A DNA stretch of 64,000 nt from Streptomyces canus 299MFChir4.1 (GTDB lineage Bacteria; Actinomycetota; Actinomycetes; Streptomycetales; Streptomycetaceae), in contig NZ_KB911585.1 of assembly GCF_000383615.1 (NCBI RefSeq), positions 468,939-532,938 on the forward strand, read 5' to 3'. Below the pieces are notes generated by a model. The model worked only from the letters and a program-made list of their open reading frames with translations, made no database searches and was not told the origin of the DNA. Each line of letters opens with the position of its first letter. The first letter of the stretch is position 1. Of this stretch, positions 8,109 through 16,738 are shown piece by piece. Made by a program: the position numbers and the translations under genes.

Positions 8109-8696
8109 CTATCTCCCGTCGGCCCGCCTCCCGCCCCACAACGGTCCGAAGTGCGCCCAGTCCGTGTCCCACTGGTCGAGGCGGCGGCGTTCCAGGCGGC
8201 CGCGGAGGACTCGGCCCCCCACGAAGGGGACGGCCGCGGTGCTGAAGCCGACCAGTACGCCGATCATCGCGGCGCGGATCTGGGCCTGCCCCTTGGTGGC
8301 GGGCTGGGTCATCAGGCGGCCCTGGGCGTCGGTCCAGACGGTGACCGGGGTGCCCTGGGTGCTGCCGGGATCGACGCGCACCTGGCCCGTGTGGGCCGAG
8401 CCGTCGGCCCCGGTCCAGGCCACCTCGCCCCACACCCGTTCACCGCTCGACGTGCCCGGATCGGCCGCGCCGGGCGCCTGGTCGGCGAGCCGGGCCACGA
8501 CGGGCCGCCATTCGACACGCTCCAGCGCCAACTGGTGCTCGACGGCCCGGCTCACCCCCAGACCCGCGAGCACCCCGGCCACCACGGTGAGCAGCCAGGC
8601 ACCGAGCACGACCCACGCCTCGACGGCGTCGGCACGGCGTCTGAGCGGATTGCGCCGCCAGCGCCACAGCCAGACCTTGGGACCACGGAACGCCAT
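8109..8696 (-). CDS. Rv1733c-like membrane protein
   Basis: 195 aa. Topology: a basic N-terminus (WLWRWRRNPLRRR), a transmembrane helix at about residues 27-47 (VVLGAWLLTVVAGVLAGLG), an extracytoplasmic domain of roughly 85 residues (VEWRPVVARL...PVTVWTDAQGR), and a second helix near AAMIGVLVGFSTAAVPFVGG before an Arg-rich tail. This matches the Rv1733c family of actinobacteria, of unknown function. I chose the ATG at 8696 because AGGAGG lies 9 nt before it; in-frame ATGs at 8705, 8714 and 8735 are less well placed. Confidence 0.75.
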   Translation of the reverse strand: MAFRGPKVWLWRWRRNPLRRRADAVEAWVVLGAWLLTVVAGVLAGLGVSRAVEHQLALERVEWRPVVARLADQAPGAADPGTSSGERVWGEVAWTGADGSAHTGQVRVDPGSTQGTPVTVWTDAQGRLMTQPATKGQAQIRAAMIGVLVGFSTAAVPFVGGRVLRGRLERRRLDQWDTDWAHFGPLWGGRRADGR

Positions 8697-8989
8697 CGAG
8701 GGCATCCTCCTCATGAGCGACGGGCGCACGAACATGCCGGACCGACCTCCCATACGGGAGAGCCCGCCCCGATGCTCACGGCTCACAGCGAGTTCTCCGT
8801 CACGACGGTCCCACCGCCCGCCCGTCCCCGCGCTCATCTTGCCGAAAGCCGCCCGGCAATCGCCGCTGCCGGTTACCATCCCCGCCCTGACCTGCGGTGA
8901 AGCCCTTTCCAGAGGTGACTGTCAGTGGCGGGGTGCAGACTGGCCGGTGGCTGGGACAAAGACGTCAGAGCACAGCGGAGGCGATCGGT

Positions 8990-10075
8990 ATGACGGAGAA
9001 GCTGCTTGCCGTGGGGACGCGCAAGGGCCTGTTCATCGGGCGCGAGCGAGGCGGCACCTGGGAGTTCGACGAGAGCCCGTACTTCAACGCGCAGGCCGTG
9101 TACTCGGTCGCGATCGACACCCGGGGCGGGCGCCCGCGGCTGCTGGCCGGTGGCGACAGCGCGCACTGGGGCCCGTCGGTGTTCCACTCCGACGACCTGG
9201 GCCGCACCTGGACGGAGCCGGCCCAGCCCGCCGTGAAGTTCCCCAAGGACACCGGGGCCTCCCTGGAGCGGGTCTGGCAGCTGCATCCGGCGGCGGCCGA
9301 GCCGGACGTGGTGTACGCGGGTACGGAACCGGCCGCGCTGTACCGCTCCGAGGACCGCGGGGAGAGTTTCGAGCTGGTCCGGCCCCTGTGGGAGCATCCG
9401 ACCCGTTCGAAATGGGTGCCGGGCGGCGGTGGCGAGGGGCTCCACACCGTCCTGACCGACCAGCGGGACCCGCGCGCGGTGACGGTGGCCGTCTCCACGG
9501 CGGGGGTGTTCCGCACCGCGGACGGCGGCGCGAGCTGGGAGCCGTCCAACTCCGGTGTCTCCGCGGTGTTCCTGCCCGACCCGAACCCGGAGTTCGGGCA
9601 GTGCGTGCACAAGGTCGCCCGGGACGCGGCCGACCCGGACCGGCTGTACCTCCAGAACCACTGGGGCGTGTACACGAGCGACGACGCGGGGACGCACTGG
9701 ACGGACATCGGCGAGGGGCTGCCGTCCACCTTCGGCTTCGCGACGGCCGCCCACCCCCACCGCGGTGGGACGGCGTACGTCTTCCCGATCAACGCCGACG
9801 CGGACCGGGTCCCGGCCGGTCACCGGTGCCGGGTCTTCCGCACGGCGGACGCGGGCAAGAGCTGGGAACCGCTCACGGCGGGCCTGCCGCAGGAGGACCA
9901 TTACGGCACGGTGCTGCGGGACGCGATGTGCACGGACGACGCGGACCCGGCCGGCGTCTACTTCGGCAACCGCAACGGCGAGGTGTACGCCTCGGCCGAC
10001 GACGGCGACAGCTGGCGGCAGCTGGCCTCGCATCTGCCCGACGTGCTGTGTGTGCGGGCGGCGGTGGTCGCGTGA
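8990..10075 (+). CDS. Asp-box (BNR) beta-propeller protein, VPS10/sialidase-like
   Basis: 361 aa. At least five Asp-box turns (S/T-x-D-x-G-x-x-W) can be read: SEDRGESF, TADGGASWE, SDDAGTHW, TADAGKSWE and SADDGDSW. These mark a six- or seven-bladed propeller of the sialidase/sortilin type. There is no signal peptide, so it is probably cytoplasmic, and the arginine triad of true sialidases is not evident. The ATG at 8990 has GGAGG 8 nt upstream; a longer frame from 8897 exists but lacks a ribosome site. It is commonly annotated as exo-alpha-sialidase or glycosyl hydrolase, but I see no proof of either activity. Confidence 0.85.
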   Translation: MTEKLLAVGTRKGLFIGRERGGTWEFDESPYFNAQAVYSVAIDTRGGRPRLLAGGDSAHWGPSVFHSDDLGRTWTEPAQPAVKFPKDTGASLERVWQLHPAAAEPDVVYAGTEPAALYRSEDRGESFELVRPLWEHPTRSKWVPGGGGEGLHTVLTDQRDPRAVTVAVSTAGVFRTADGGASWEPSNSGVSAVFLPDPNPEFGQCVHKVARDAADPDRLYLQNHWGVYTSDDAGTHWTDIGEGLPSTFGFATAAHPHRGGTAYVFPINADADRVPAGHRCRVFRTADAGKSWEPLTAGLPQEDHYGTVLRDAMCTDDADPAGVYFGNRNGEVYASADDGDSWRQLASHLPDVLCVRAAVVA

Positions 10076-10264
10076 TCCTGACGGGGCCGCCCTGTGGTGA
10101 CCTGGGAGGGGGCCCGCCCGGTATCGCCGGATCAAGCCGTCGGCGACGCGGCGGTCATCCGGAGGTCGGAGCCATGTCCGGGTTGCCGTACGTAGTAGGC
10201 GCCGGGGCCGTGTTTGCGGTGTAGTGGCGTTCCATCAGGTGGGCGGGTGGTGGTGCCGTCGGGT
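10076..10264. other. Gap before gene remnants, no gene seen
   Basis: No convincing coding or structured element. On the minus strand, a frame with phrases such as GEAVADIALHTLSL touches this gap at its end and may be further gene debris. Confidence 0.4.
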
Positions 10265-10455
10265 TCAGGGACAGGGTGTGCAGGGCGATGTCGGCGACGG
10301 CCTCGCCGTTCGATGTCGCGGGCGGGTCGCCGAGGTCCGCACCACAAGGCTGGGCGGTATGACGATGTGGGGCCCGTCGCCGGATGCCGGGATCCCGGCG
10401 TCCGGGTCACCGACGATCTCGATCAACGCACGCAGCGCACGCCGGCCGAGTTCCT
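10265..10455 (-). pseudogene. Remnant of LacI-family regulator, C-terminal end
   Basis: Read on the minus strand, LQELGRRALRALIEIVGDPDAG followed by HIVIPPSLVVRTS is the typical end of a Streptomyces LacI-family repressor (the last helix and the PPxLVVR strand). The HTH and most of the sugar-binding domain are missing. The fragment abuts the C-terminal part of an arabinofuranosidase on the other strand, as expected if a divergent regulator-enzyme pair lost its middle. Confidence 0.6.
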
Positions 10456-10936
10456 GAAGCTGATCGCCTCGACGACGGTCACCAGCCCCACGCCCGACCT
10501 GAACGCCGCACTGGGCGACGCCGCTTGGCTGGCCGGTCTGATCCGCAACTCCGACCAGGTCCTCATGGAGTGCTACGCACCGCTGTTCTCCCACGTCAGG
10601 AACAGGCTGGGCGACACGGTGCTGCCGGCCACCGCGCGGGCGCTGCCCGGCCTGGCCACCGTGGCAACCCGTGCCGGGAACCGTCTCTACGTCGCGGTCG
10701 TCAACTCCGGGACACAGAAGGTGGATGTTCCGGTCGAACTGAAGGGCCTGGTCAAGGGGGTCAGGAAGCACGCCACCGCCACCGTCCTGACCGGGCCCTC
10801 GCGCACCACCACGAACACGCTGACCGACCCCGCCGTGCTGGTGCCCAGGACGAGCACCGTGACCGGGGCCGCGGCGGCGTTCACCAGCACGCTGCCGCCG
10901 CTGTCCGTCACCGTCCTGGAGCTCGTCCTGACCTGA
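10456..10936 (+). pseudogene. Remnant of GH51 alpha-L-arabinofuranosidase, C-terminal part
   Basis: The frame contains SPTPDLNAALGDAAWLAGLIRNSD and VLMECYAPLF, the signature of GH51 alpha-L-arabinofuranosidases just beyond the catalytic barrel, then jumps to RLGDTVLPATARALPGLATVATR and a complete C-terminal beta-domain. The catalytic acid/base and nucleophile region is absent. Between APLFSHV and RNRLGDTV the usual segment (a conserved SYGSPSYY-type stretch of some 25 residues) is deleted. So the gene has lost its 5' part and has an internal deletion. Confidence 0.75.
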
Positions 10937-10958
10937 TCCTCGGGGGTCCGGCGTCTCT

Positions 10959-10988
10959 CCGTGCCCGTGGGAACGCCCGCGGGCACGG
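10959..10988. terminator. Terminator hairpin downstream of ung
   Basis: CCGTGCCCG and CGGGCACGG (9 bp) with a 12-nt loop, between the GH51 remnant and the end of ung. Confidence 0.65.
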
Positions 10989-11006
10989 CGGGACCACCGC
11001 GGCGCT

Positions 11007-11684
11007 CTACGGCAGCTGCCAGTTCACCGGCTGTCCGCCCTGGCCGACCAGCAGGTCATTGGCCCTGCTGAACGGGCGCGAACCGAAGAAGCCGCGGTCC
11101 GCCGACATCGGTGAGGGATGGGCCGACTCGATCGCCGGGAGGTCGCCGAGAAGGGGGCGGAGGTTGCGCGCGTCACGCCCCCACAGGATCGACACCAGCG
11201 GCTTCCCGCGCCCGGCCAACGCCCTGATGGCCTGTTCGGTGACTTCCTCCCAGCCCTGTCCGCGGTGCGCGCCGGGCTTGCGCGGGGCTGTCGTCAGCGC
11301 CCTGTTGAGCAGCAGCACGCCCTGTTCGGTCCACGGCGTGAGGTCGCCGTTGGACGGCCTGGGCAGCCCGAGGTCGGAGTGCATCTCCCGGAAGATGTTC
11401 TCCAGGCTCCCCGGCAGGGAACGCACCTCGGGCGCGACCGCGAAGCTCAGCCCGATCGCCATTCCCGGCGTGGGATAGGGGTCCTGGCCGACGATCAGGA
11501 CGCGGACGTCGTCGAAGGGCTGCTGGAAGGCCCTCAGGACGTTCGCCCCGGCCGGCAGATAGGTCCGGCCCGCCGCTATCTCGGCCCGGAGGAAGTCCCC
11601 CATGGCCGCGATGCGTTCGGCCACAGGTTCAAGAGCCTTCGCCCAGCCTGCTTCGACAAGTTCATACAAGGGTCGTGGTGCCAC
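11007..11684 (-). CDS. ung: Uracil-DNA glycosylase
   Basis: Removes uracil from DNA as the first step of base excision repair. 225 aa, the normal size for family 1 UDG. The water-activating motif GQDPYP (66-71, Asp68) is intact, as is the DNA-intercalation loop HPSPMSA with its catalytic His, and the uracil-recognition Asn in LLLNRALT. The GTG start at 11684 gives [14 protein letters not shown], which fits the family N-terminus. Streptomyces often carry two ung genes; this one stands alone rather than in a repair operon. Confidence 0.96.
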   Translation of the reverse strand: MAPRPLYELVEAGWAKALEPVAERIAAMGDFLRAEIAAGRTYLPAGANVLRAFQQPFDDVRVLIVGQDPYPTPGMAIGLSFAVAPEVRSLPGSLENIFREMHSDLGLPRPSNGDLTPWTEQGVLLLNRALTTAPRKPGAHRGQGWEEVTEQAIRALAGRGKPLVSILWGRDARNLRPLLGDLPAIESAHPSPMSADRGFFGSRPFSRANDLLVGQGGQPVNWQLP

Positions 11685-11813
11685 GGCGCGTCACTCTACT
11701 GGCACACACTGACACCCCGCATACCCAGGGATGTCTCCCGGCCGGGCGGTCCCGCAGGCGCTACTCTTCCTCCCCATCGAGCTCTTCGACGGGAAGGAAG
11801 GGGAACCTCCCAC

Positions 11814-12803
11814 ATGGCGGCCGACCGCGGTTGCGGGGACGGATTCCTTGCCGTCGACTCCGGCGGCTCCGGCCTGCGGGTCGTCGTCGGCACACCCGGC
11901 CGGGGGACCACGGCCCCGCGGGAGTCGCGGGTGCCGGTCCGGACCGGCCCTCGCGGCATCGATCCGGACCATCTGATGGAGCAACTGGCGCCGATGGTCC
12001 GGGCCTTGTCGACAGAGGCCGGAGGGAGCGGGCTCGGCACCGCCGTCGTCGGGGCGGCCGGTATGGCGACCCTGGGCGATGCCCTGCGGGCCGAGCTTCC
12101 CGCCGCGCTGGAGCGGGAGTTCGGGGTACGGACCGTCGCGCTGGTCGCGGACGCGGTGACCGCCTACACCGGCGCTCTCGGACCGCGCCCGGGTGCGGTC
12201 GTGGCCGCCGGTACCGGTCTCGTCGCGATCGGCACCGACCTCAAGTCCTGGCGCCGGGCGGACGGCTGGGGGCATCTGCTGGGCGACTGCGGGGGCGGCG
12301 CGTGGATCGGGCGGGCCGGGCTCGAGGCCGCCCTGCGTGCCCACGACGGGCGGCCCGGGGGGTCGGCGGCGCTGCTGGCGCGGGCCGAGGAGGCGTTCGG
12401 GCCGGTGCGGGAGCTGCCCGGCCGGCTCTATCCGCGTACCGACCGGCCCGCCGTACTCGCCTCGTTCGCTCCCGAGGTGGCCGACTGCGCGGAGAGCGAC
12501 CCCGTGGCCGAGGGGATCCTGCGCGAGGCGGCCCGGCACATGGCCGATTCCGCGGCCGCGGTCTATCCGGCGGAGGGGGCGGCGCATGTCAGCCTCACCG
12601 GTGGCTTGTTCAGGATGGGTGCCGCCCTCCTCGTACCGCTGGAGGAGGAGCTGGAGCGACGGCTGCCGCACGCGCGGCGGGTCCCGGCGGCGGGCGGGCC
12701 CTTGGAGGGATCCGTACAGATCGCCACAGAACTGGCGCACGGTGCGCTCAGTCTGCCCGCCGACGAGGCGATGTTGTACGTGGTGACCCCAAAGAGGGGC
12801 TGA
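11814..12803 (+). CDS. BadF/BadG/BcrA/BcrD-type kinase, probable N-acetylglucosamine kinase
   Basis: A 329-aa ASKHA-fold ATPase, probably phosphorylating GlcNAc or a related amino sugar in the cytoplasm. FLAVDSGGSGLRVVVG (phosphate-1 loop, about residues 9-24) and VVAAGTGLVAIG (phosphate-2) are present, followed by GWGHLLGDCGGGAWIGRAGLEAAL, the family signature, and SLTGGLFRMG (adenosine loop). The start has AAGGAAGGGG upstream. The gene stands alone, divergent from ung. A DasR-like site occurs 3 kb away at 14984, making amino-sugar metabolism a loose common theme; the kinase itself has no such site that I can find. Confidence 0.82.
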   Translation: MAADRGCGDGFLAVDSGGSGLRVVVGTPGRGTTAPRESRVPVRTGPRGIDPDHLMEQLAPMVRALSTEAGGSGLGTAVVGAAGMATLGDALRAELPAALEREFGVRTVALVADAVTAYTGALGPRPGAVVAAGTGLVAIGTDLKSWRRADGWGHLLGDCGGGAWIGRAGLEAALRAHDGRPGGSAALLARAEEAFGPVRELPGRLYPRTDRPAVLASFAPEVADCAESDPVAEGILREAARHMADSAAAVYPAEGAAHVSLTGGLFRMGAALLVPLEEELERRLPHARRVPAAGGPLEGSVQIATELAHGALSLPADEAMLYVVTPKRG

Positions 12804-12898
12804 AGCGGACGTAACTCATCAGACAAAACCGGACGGATACCGCTCACCTGCACCCTCCCCGAACAGGGAAGCCCAGGAAGCCAGTAACATGCGTCGCC

Positions 12899-13822
12899 AT
12901 GAGCTCCCCCACTGGACCCGCGTCCGGCCTGCCAGTACGAATGCCGCGACCTCGCCAGCCCGGGCGGCACCGCCGACCCGAGCCGCTGGCGGCTCCCGAG
13001 GGCGCGCCCGCGCTCGTCCTCGCGGTGCCGGGCACGCCCGGCGCGGCCACGCGCAGCCTCGCCGAGGAGGTCGTGAGCATCGCCCGCTCCGAGCTGCCCG
13101 GCCTGGACGCGCGGATCGGTTACCTGGACGGAGACGACTCGGAGTTCCCCGCACTCCAGGCCGTGCTGGCCCACACCGCCGGCGAGCGCACCGCGCGTTA
13201 CGAGCAGGCCAAGGCCGCCGGGGTGGACGTCAAGGAGCCCGAGGGCCCCGTCGCCGTTGTCGTGCCGCTGCTCGCCGGGCCGGACAGCTCGCTGCTGCGC
13301 CGGATCCGCCAGGCCGTGATGGACAGCCGGATCGCGGCCGACCTCACCGATGTGCTGGGCCCGCACCCGCTGCTCGCCGAGGCGCTGCACGTACGCCTGT
13401 CGGAGGCCGGGCTGGCCCGCGCCGACCGCGCGCGCCTGTTCGCGGTGACGACCGCCGCGGACGGCATCATCCTCGGCGCGGTGGGCGGCGAGGAGGCCGT
13501 ACAGGCGGCCGGGATCACCGGCATGCTGCTCGCCGCGCGGCTGGCCGTGCCGGTGATGGCGGCGGCGCTCGACCAGGACGGCTCGATCGCGTCCATCGCC
13601 GAACAGCTGCGGTCCTCCGGTTCGCAGCAGTTGGCGCTCGCGCCGTACCTGATAGGGCCGGAGATCGACCCCGCCGTGATCGAGGACGCCGCCAGGGAGG
13701 CCGGCTGCTCCGCCGCCGATCCGCTCGGTCCCTACCCGGCGATCGGCAAGCTCGTGCTCGCCAAGTACACGACCGCGCTGGGCATCGCCCCGCAGCAGGC
13801 GCAGGGCGCCCCGGTGCGCTGA
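12899..13822 (+). CDS. CbiX/sirohydrochlorin-chelatase-like protein lacking metal-binding histidines
   Basis: 307 aa with two CbiX-like halves (LVLAVPGTPGAATRSLAEEVV... about 40-150, and ...RLFAVTTAADGIILG... about 180-300). Active CbiX/SirB enzymes start the first strand with HGSR and carry a second His in LLAGGxH. Here these read PGTP and LLAGPDSS, so neither histidine is present. Close homologues in Streptomyces are annotated as sirohydrochlorin chelatase, but metal insertion by the known mechanism is unlikely. A Pro/Arg-rich N-terminal tail of about 35 residues precedes the domain. No siroheme or cobalamin genes lie nearby. Confidence 0.8.
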   Translation: MSSPTGPASGLPVRMPRPRQPGRHRRPEPLAAPEGAPALVLAVPGTPGAATRSLAEEVVSIARSELPGLDARIGYLDGDDSEFPALQAVLAHTAGERTARYEQAKAAGVDVKEPEGPVAVVVPLLAGPDSSLLRRIRQAVMDSRIAADLTDVLGPHPLLAEALHVRLSEAGLARADRARLFAVTTAADGIILGAVGGEEAVQAAGITGMLLAARLAVPVMAAALDQDGSIASIAEQLRSSGSQQLALAPYLIGPEIDPAVIEDAAREAGCSAADPLGPYPAIGKLVLAKYTTALGIAPQQAQGAPVR

Positions 13823-13849
13823 GCGCACCCGCCGCGACCGCTGCACCGA

Positions 13850-13882
13850 AAGGGCCCGCTCCATCCGTCGGAGCGGGCCCTT
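13850..13882. terminator. Bidirectional terminator
   Basis: A perfect 13-bp stem, AAGGGCCCGCTCC and GGAGCGGGCCCTT, with a 7-nt loop, between two convergent genes. Confidence 0.9.
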
Positions 13883-13901
13883 CGGCGTGCGCGGTTGCGG
13901 G

Positions 13902-14930
13902 TCAGCCGAAGATCACGCAGGAGGCGGCCGGTACCTCGATGGTGCCCTCGTACCGGGGCAGGCCGGTCGCCGGGTCCACGGCGAACCAGGTCACCTCGCC
14001 GGACCGCTCGTTCGCCACGTACAGGAAGCCGCCGGACTCGGCGAGGTCCCGGGGCCAGTGGCCGCCGCAGATGACCGTGCCGACCAGCCGCAGGTCGTCG
14101 CCCTCGACGGCGAACGTGGACAGGACGTCCTCGCCGCGGGTGGCGGTCCACACGAAGCGGCCGTCGGGGGACGCGACGACGCCTGAGGGGTACGCGTCGC
14201 CCACGGGGGCGCCCGCGAGTACCTGGGTCTCGTTCAGGGGCTTCAGGGAGCCTTCCTCGGCGTCCCAGCGGCACACGGTGAGGGTCGGGGTGAGTTCGTT
14301 GAGGATGTAGGCGCGGGTGCCGTCGGGGTGGAAGGCCAGGTGGCGGGGCCCCGAGCCGGGGCGCAGGGCGATCTCGCGGTGCACGTCGAGCGCCCCGTCG
14401 GTGAGGGTGCACACCCGCACGGAGTCCGTGCCGAGGTCGACGCTGACGATCCAGCGTCCGCTCGGGTCGGGCTGCACCTGGTGGGCGTGCGGGCCCAGCT
14501 GGCGGGGGGCGTGCGGGCCCGAGCCGGTGTGCCGGAGCACTCCGGAGGGGGCGCTCGCGAGGGAGCCGTCGGCCCGCAGCGGCACGGTGGTGACGCTGCC
14601 GGAGCCGTAGTTGGCGGTCAGGACGTGTCCGGCGTGCACGGCGAGGTGCGTGGGCCCGTTCCCGTCCACCGCCACCGGCGGGCCGGCCGGCTCGGGGCGG
14701 TCGCCGGTCACCCGGTACGCGGCCACCGCACCCTCGGCCGTCTCACTGACCGCGTACAGCACGTCTCCGTCGGTGGACAGGGCCAGATACGACGGATCGG
14801 GTACGCCGTTCAGCCCGCTCAGCACCTTCAGCGCACCCGTGTCCGGGGTCACCGCAGCCGTCACGATGCCGGGGCCTCCCGCCGCCGTGAACGACCCGAT
14901 GTAGGCCCGTCGCCGCCCGCCGTCTGCCAC
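13902..14930 (-). CDS. Lactonase-family beta-propeller protein (6-phosphogluconolactonase-like)
   Basis: 342 aa with the seven-bladed propeller signature of the YbhE/Pgl family: AYIGSFT at the start, GNGPTHLAVH, APRQLGPHAHQVQPDPSGRW, SGPRHLAFHPDGTRAYILNEL and VCGGHWPRDLA-type blades. It may hydrolyse 6-phosphogluconolactone or another sugar lactone in the cytoplasm; the family also includes muconate-lactonizing enzymes. The GTG start at 14930 follows GAGAGGGG. A DasR-like operator lies 54 bp upstream, suggesting control by amino-sugar supply. Confidence 0.85.
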   Translation of the reverse strand: MADGGRRRAYIGSFTAAGGPGIVTAAVTPDTGALKVLSGLNGVPDPSYLALSTDGDVLYAVSETAEGAVAAYRVTGDRPEPAGPPVAVDGNGPTHLAVHAGHVLTANYGSGSVTTVPLRADGSLASAPSGVLRHTGSGPHAPRQLGPHAHQVQPDPSGRWIVSVDLGTDSVRVCTLTDGALDVHREIALRPGSGPRHLAFHPDGTRAYILNELTPTLTVCRWDAEEGSLKPLNETQVLAGAPVGDAYPSGVVASPDGRFVWTATRGEDVLSTFAVEGDDLRLVGTVICGGHWPRDLAESGGFLYVANERSGEVTWFAVDPATGLPRYEGTIEVPAASCVIFG

Positions 14931-14983
14931 AGTCGTCCCCTCTCGGTCCGTACCGTCCGGGGCGACGGTAGCAGTCGATCACT

Positions 14984-14999
14984 ACCGGTCTAGACCAAC
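14984..14999. promoter_or_regulatory. DasR-responsive element-like site (dre)
   Basis: ACCGGTCTAGACCAAC matches 13 of 16 positions of the DasR consensus ACTGGTCTAGACCACT, including the whole GGTCTAGACC core. It sits 54-69 bp upstream of the lactonase start, in the promoter region. Confidence 0.65.
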
Positions 15000-15042
15000 T
15001 TCGGGGAAATGCCCGGCGCGGTCACGGACATGGCGGGGTGTG

Positions 15043-16530
15043 TCAGGCCCCGACCAGCGGCGATCCGGACGGAGACCGCAAGGGCGCCGCCAGCTCCGCG
15101 AGGGCCCGTTCCAGTCCGTGCAGATGGGCCAGTGCGGGTTCCTCGGCGAGCGGACGGTCCGCCACCGGGAAGTCCCTGCCGTCCGTGAGAGCCTCCACAG
15201 CGGCCTCCACCCGCCGGCACGCGGTGGTCAGGCGGGCGTCGTGCGAGGCCTCGGGGTCGGCGGCGACGGCGACCAGGCCCCGGATCTCCCGGGCGCAGCC
15301 GTCGAGGAGGGCGAGAACGTGGCGGGCACGCCTCTTGCGGGCCGCCATGGGGTTGAGGGGGTGGACCAGGGGGGCCACCGAGAGGCGGACCCTGCCGAGC
15401 AGTTGCTCCAGTTCGGTCACCCGGCCGCCCGGGTCGGCGCCCGGCACACCAGCGAGGAGGGCGGCGGCCTCGGCGGTGCAGGCGTGGACGCAGCGCAGGG
15501 CGCGCTGGATCCAGGCGTCGGTGACGCTGTGGGTGGTGATCGGCAGGACGAACAGCACGGCCAGGACGGCTCCGACCGTGCCCACGCCGGTCTCCGCGAG
15601 CCGCAACGCCAGCAGGCCGGGGTTCAGGACGCCGAGAAGGCCGTAGAGGAGCTCGGCGAGCAGGGTGACCCAGAGCATCATCCACGTGTAGGAGACGGCG
15701 GCCGTGTAGAAGATGCCGAAGACGCAGACGGCGACCAGGACGGCCGTGGGCGTCGGCGCCCCCTCCAGTGGTACGGCGACGAGCAGGCCGAGGCCGATGC
15801 CGATCACCGTGCCGAGGACGCGGCGGAAGCCGCGCACCAGGGTCTCGCCGCGCGAGGCGGTGTTGACGAAGATCCACCAGGTGGCGCCGACGGCCCAGTA
15901 CCAGCGCTGCCCGGAGACGAGCTGGCCGGCGACGAGGGCGAAGCCGGCACCCGCCATGGCCTGGACCGCCTGGCGGGTGGTCGCGCGGGCCAGGCCGGTA
16001 CCGGCGGGCGGGGCCGGTACGGGGGCCGGGGGCAGTCGGCGCTCGTAGCACCACAGGCCGAAGCGGACCGCGGCCGCGGTGAGCACGGACAGCAGGACGG
16101 CGGCCTGGAGCTCGGGCAGTCGGTCGGTGGTCGCGTGCAGGAACTGCGCCACGAAGAAGGTCATGAACGCGAAGACGCCGAGGCTGTGTCCGCGCGGCCC
16201 CCAGCGCCGGGCGTACACACCCGCGCCGACCACGGCGAGGAAGGTGAGGTCGCGGGCGACGGGGTGGTCGTGGAGCTCGGCCGCGACCGTGAGGACGGGA
16301 AGGCCGACGACGGGCAGCAGGGCGGTGGTGAGCGCCTGCGCCCGGACGGTGGCGTCCGTGACGGTGAACAGGGCGAGGAGCGCGGCGAGGCCTCCGGTGA
16401 CGGCACCGGCGAGCGAGTGGCCCGCGAGGCCGCACACCACGACGGCGAGGCCGATGCCGAGCACCGCTCGCGCGGCGAAGCGCAGCCGGACCCGTCCCGG
16501 GTCCGCAGCCATGAACACCCTCTTCAGCAC
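15043..16530 (-). CDS. FUSC-family integral membrane transporter
   Basis: 495 aa. Two sets of about five to six transmembrane helices (FAARAVLGIGLAVVVCGLAGH... and ...MAGAGFALVAGQLVSGQRWYWAV...) flank a hydrophilic linker, followed by a cytoplasmic helical C-terminal tail of about 130 residues. GQRWYWAVGATWWIF and RVLGTVIGIGLGLL are characteristic of the FUSC/aromatic-acid-exporter group (YccS, AaeB). It probably exports aromatic or weak acids. The GTG at 16530 has AGGGGG 6 nt before it; ATG at 16512 is the alternative. It is divergent from an Lrp/AsnC-family regulator, its likely controller. Confidence 0.85.
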   Translation of the reverse strand: MLKRVFMAADPGRVRLRFAARAVLGIGLAVVVCGLAGHSLAGAVTGGLAALLALFTVTDATVRAQALTTALLPVVGLPVLTVAAELHDHPVARDLTFLAVVGAGVYARRWGPRGHSLGVFAFMTFFVAQFLHATTDRLPELQAAVLLSVLTAAAVRFGLWCYERRLPPAPVPAPPAGTGLARATTRQAVQAMAGAGFALVAGQLVSGQRWYWAVGATWWIFVNTASRGETLVRGFRRVLGTVIGIGLGLLVAVPLEGAPTPTAVLVAVCVFGIFYTAAVSYTWMMLWVTLLAELLYGLLGVLNPGLLALRLAETGVGTVGAVLAVLFVLPITTHSVTDAWIQRALRCVHACTAEAAALLAGVPGADPGGRVTELEQLLGRVRLSVAPLVHPLNPMAARKRRARHVLALLDGCAREIRGLVAVAADPEASHDARLTTACRRVEAAVEALTDGRDFPVADRPLAEEPALAHLHGLERALAELAAPLRSPSGSPLVGA

Positions 16531-16738
16531 GTACCGCCCCCTGAAACCCTCGGACGCCGGGTACACCGGCACGGAAAAGGCGCCGCGGGGTCCGCAGCGC
16601 CATCGACGGGCACATTGCAGCATCCTTGCCGCTGTCGGCTCAAGCGGGGCCGCATATGCTGGTCCATTGGTACAGGGAAAGCGGTCCTGGTACGTCCATC
16701 GGCGGGCCAAAGGACCAGGCACGAGGAGGTCGTACGCC

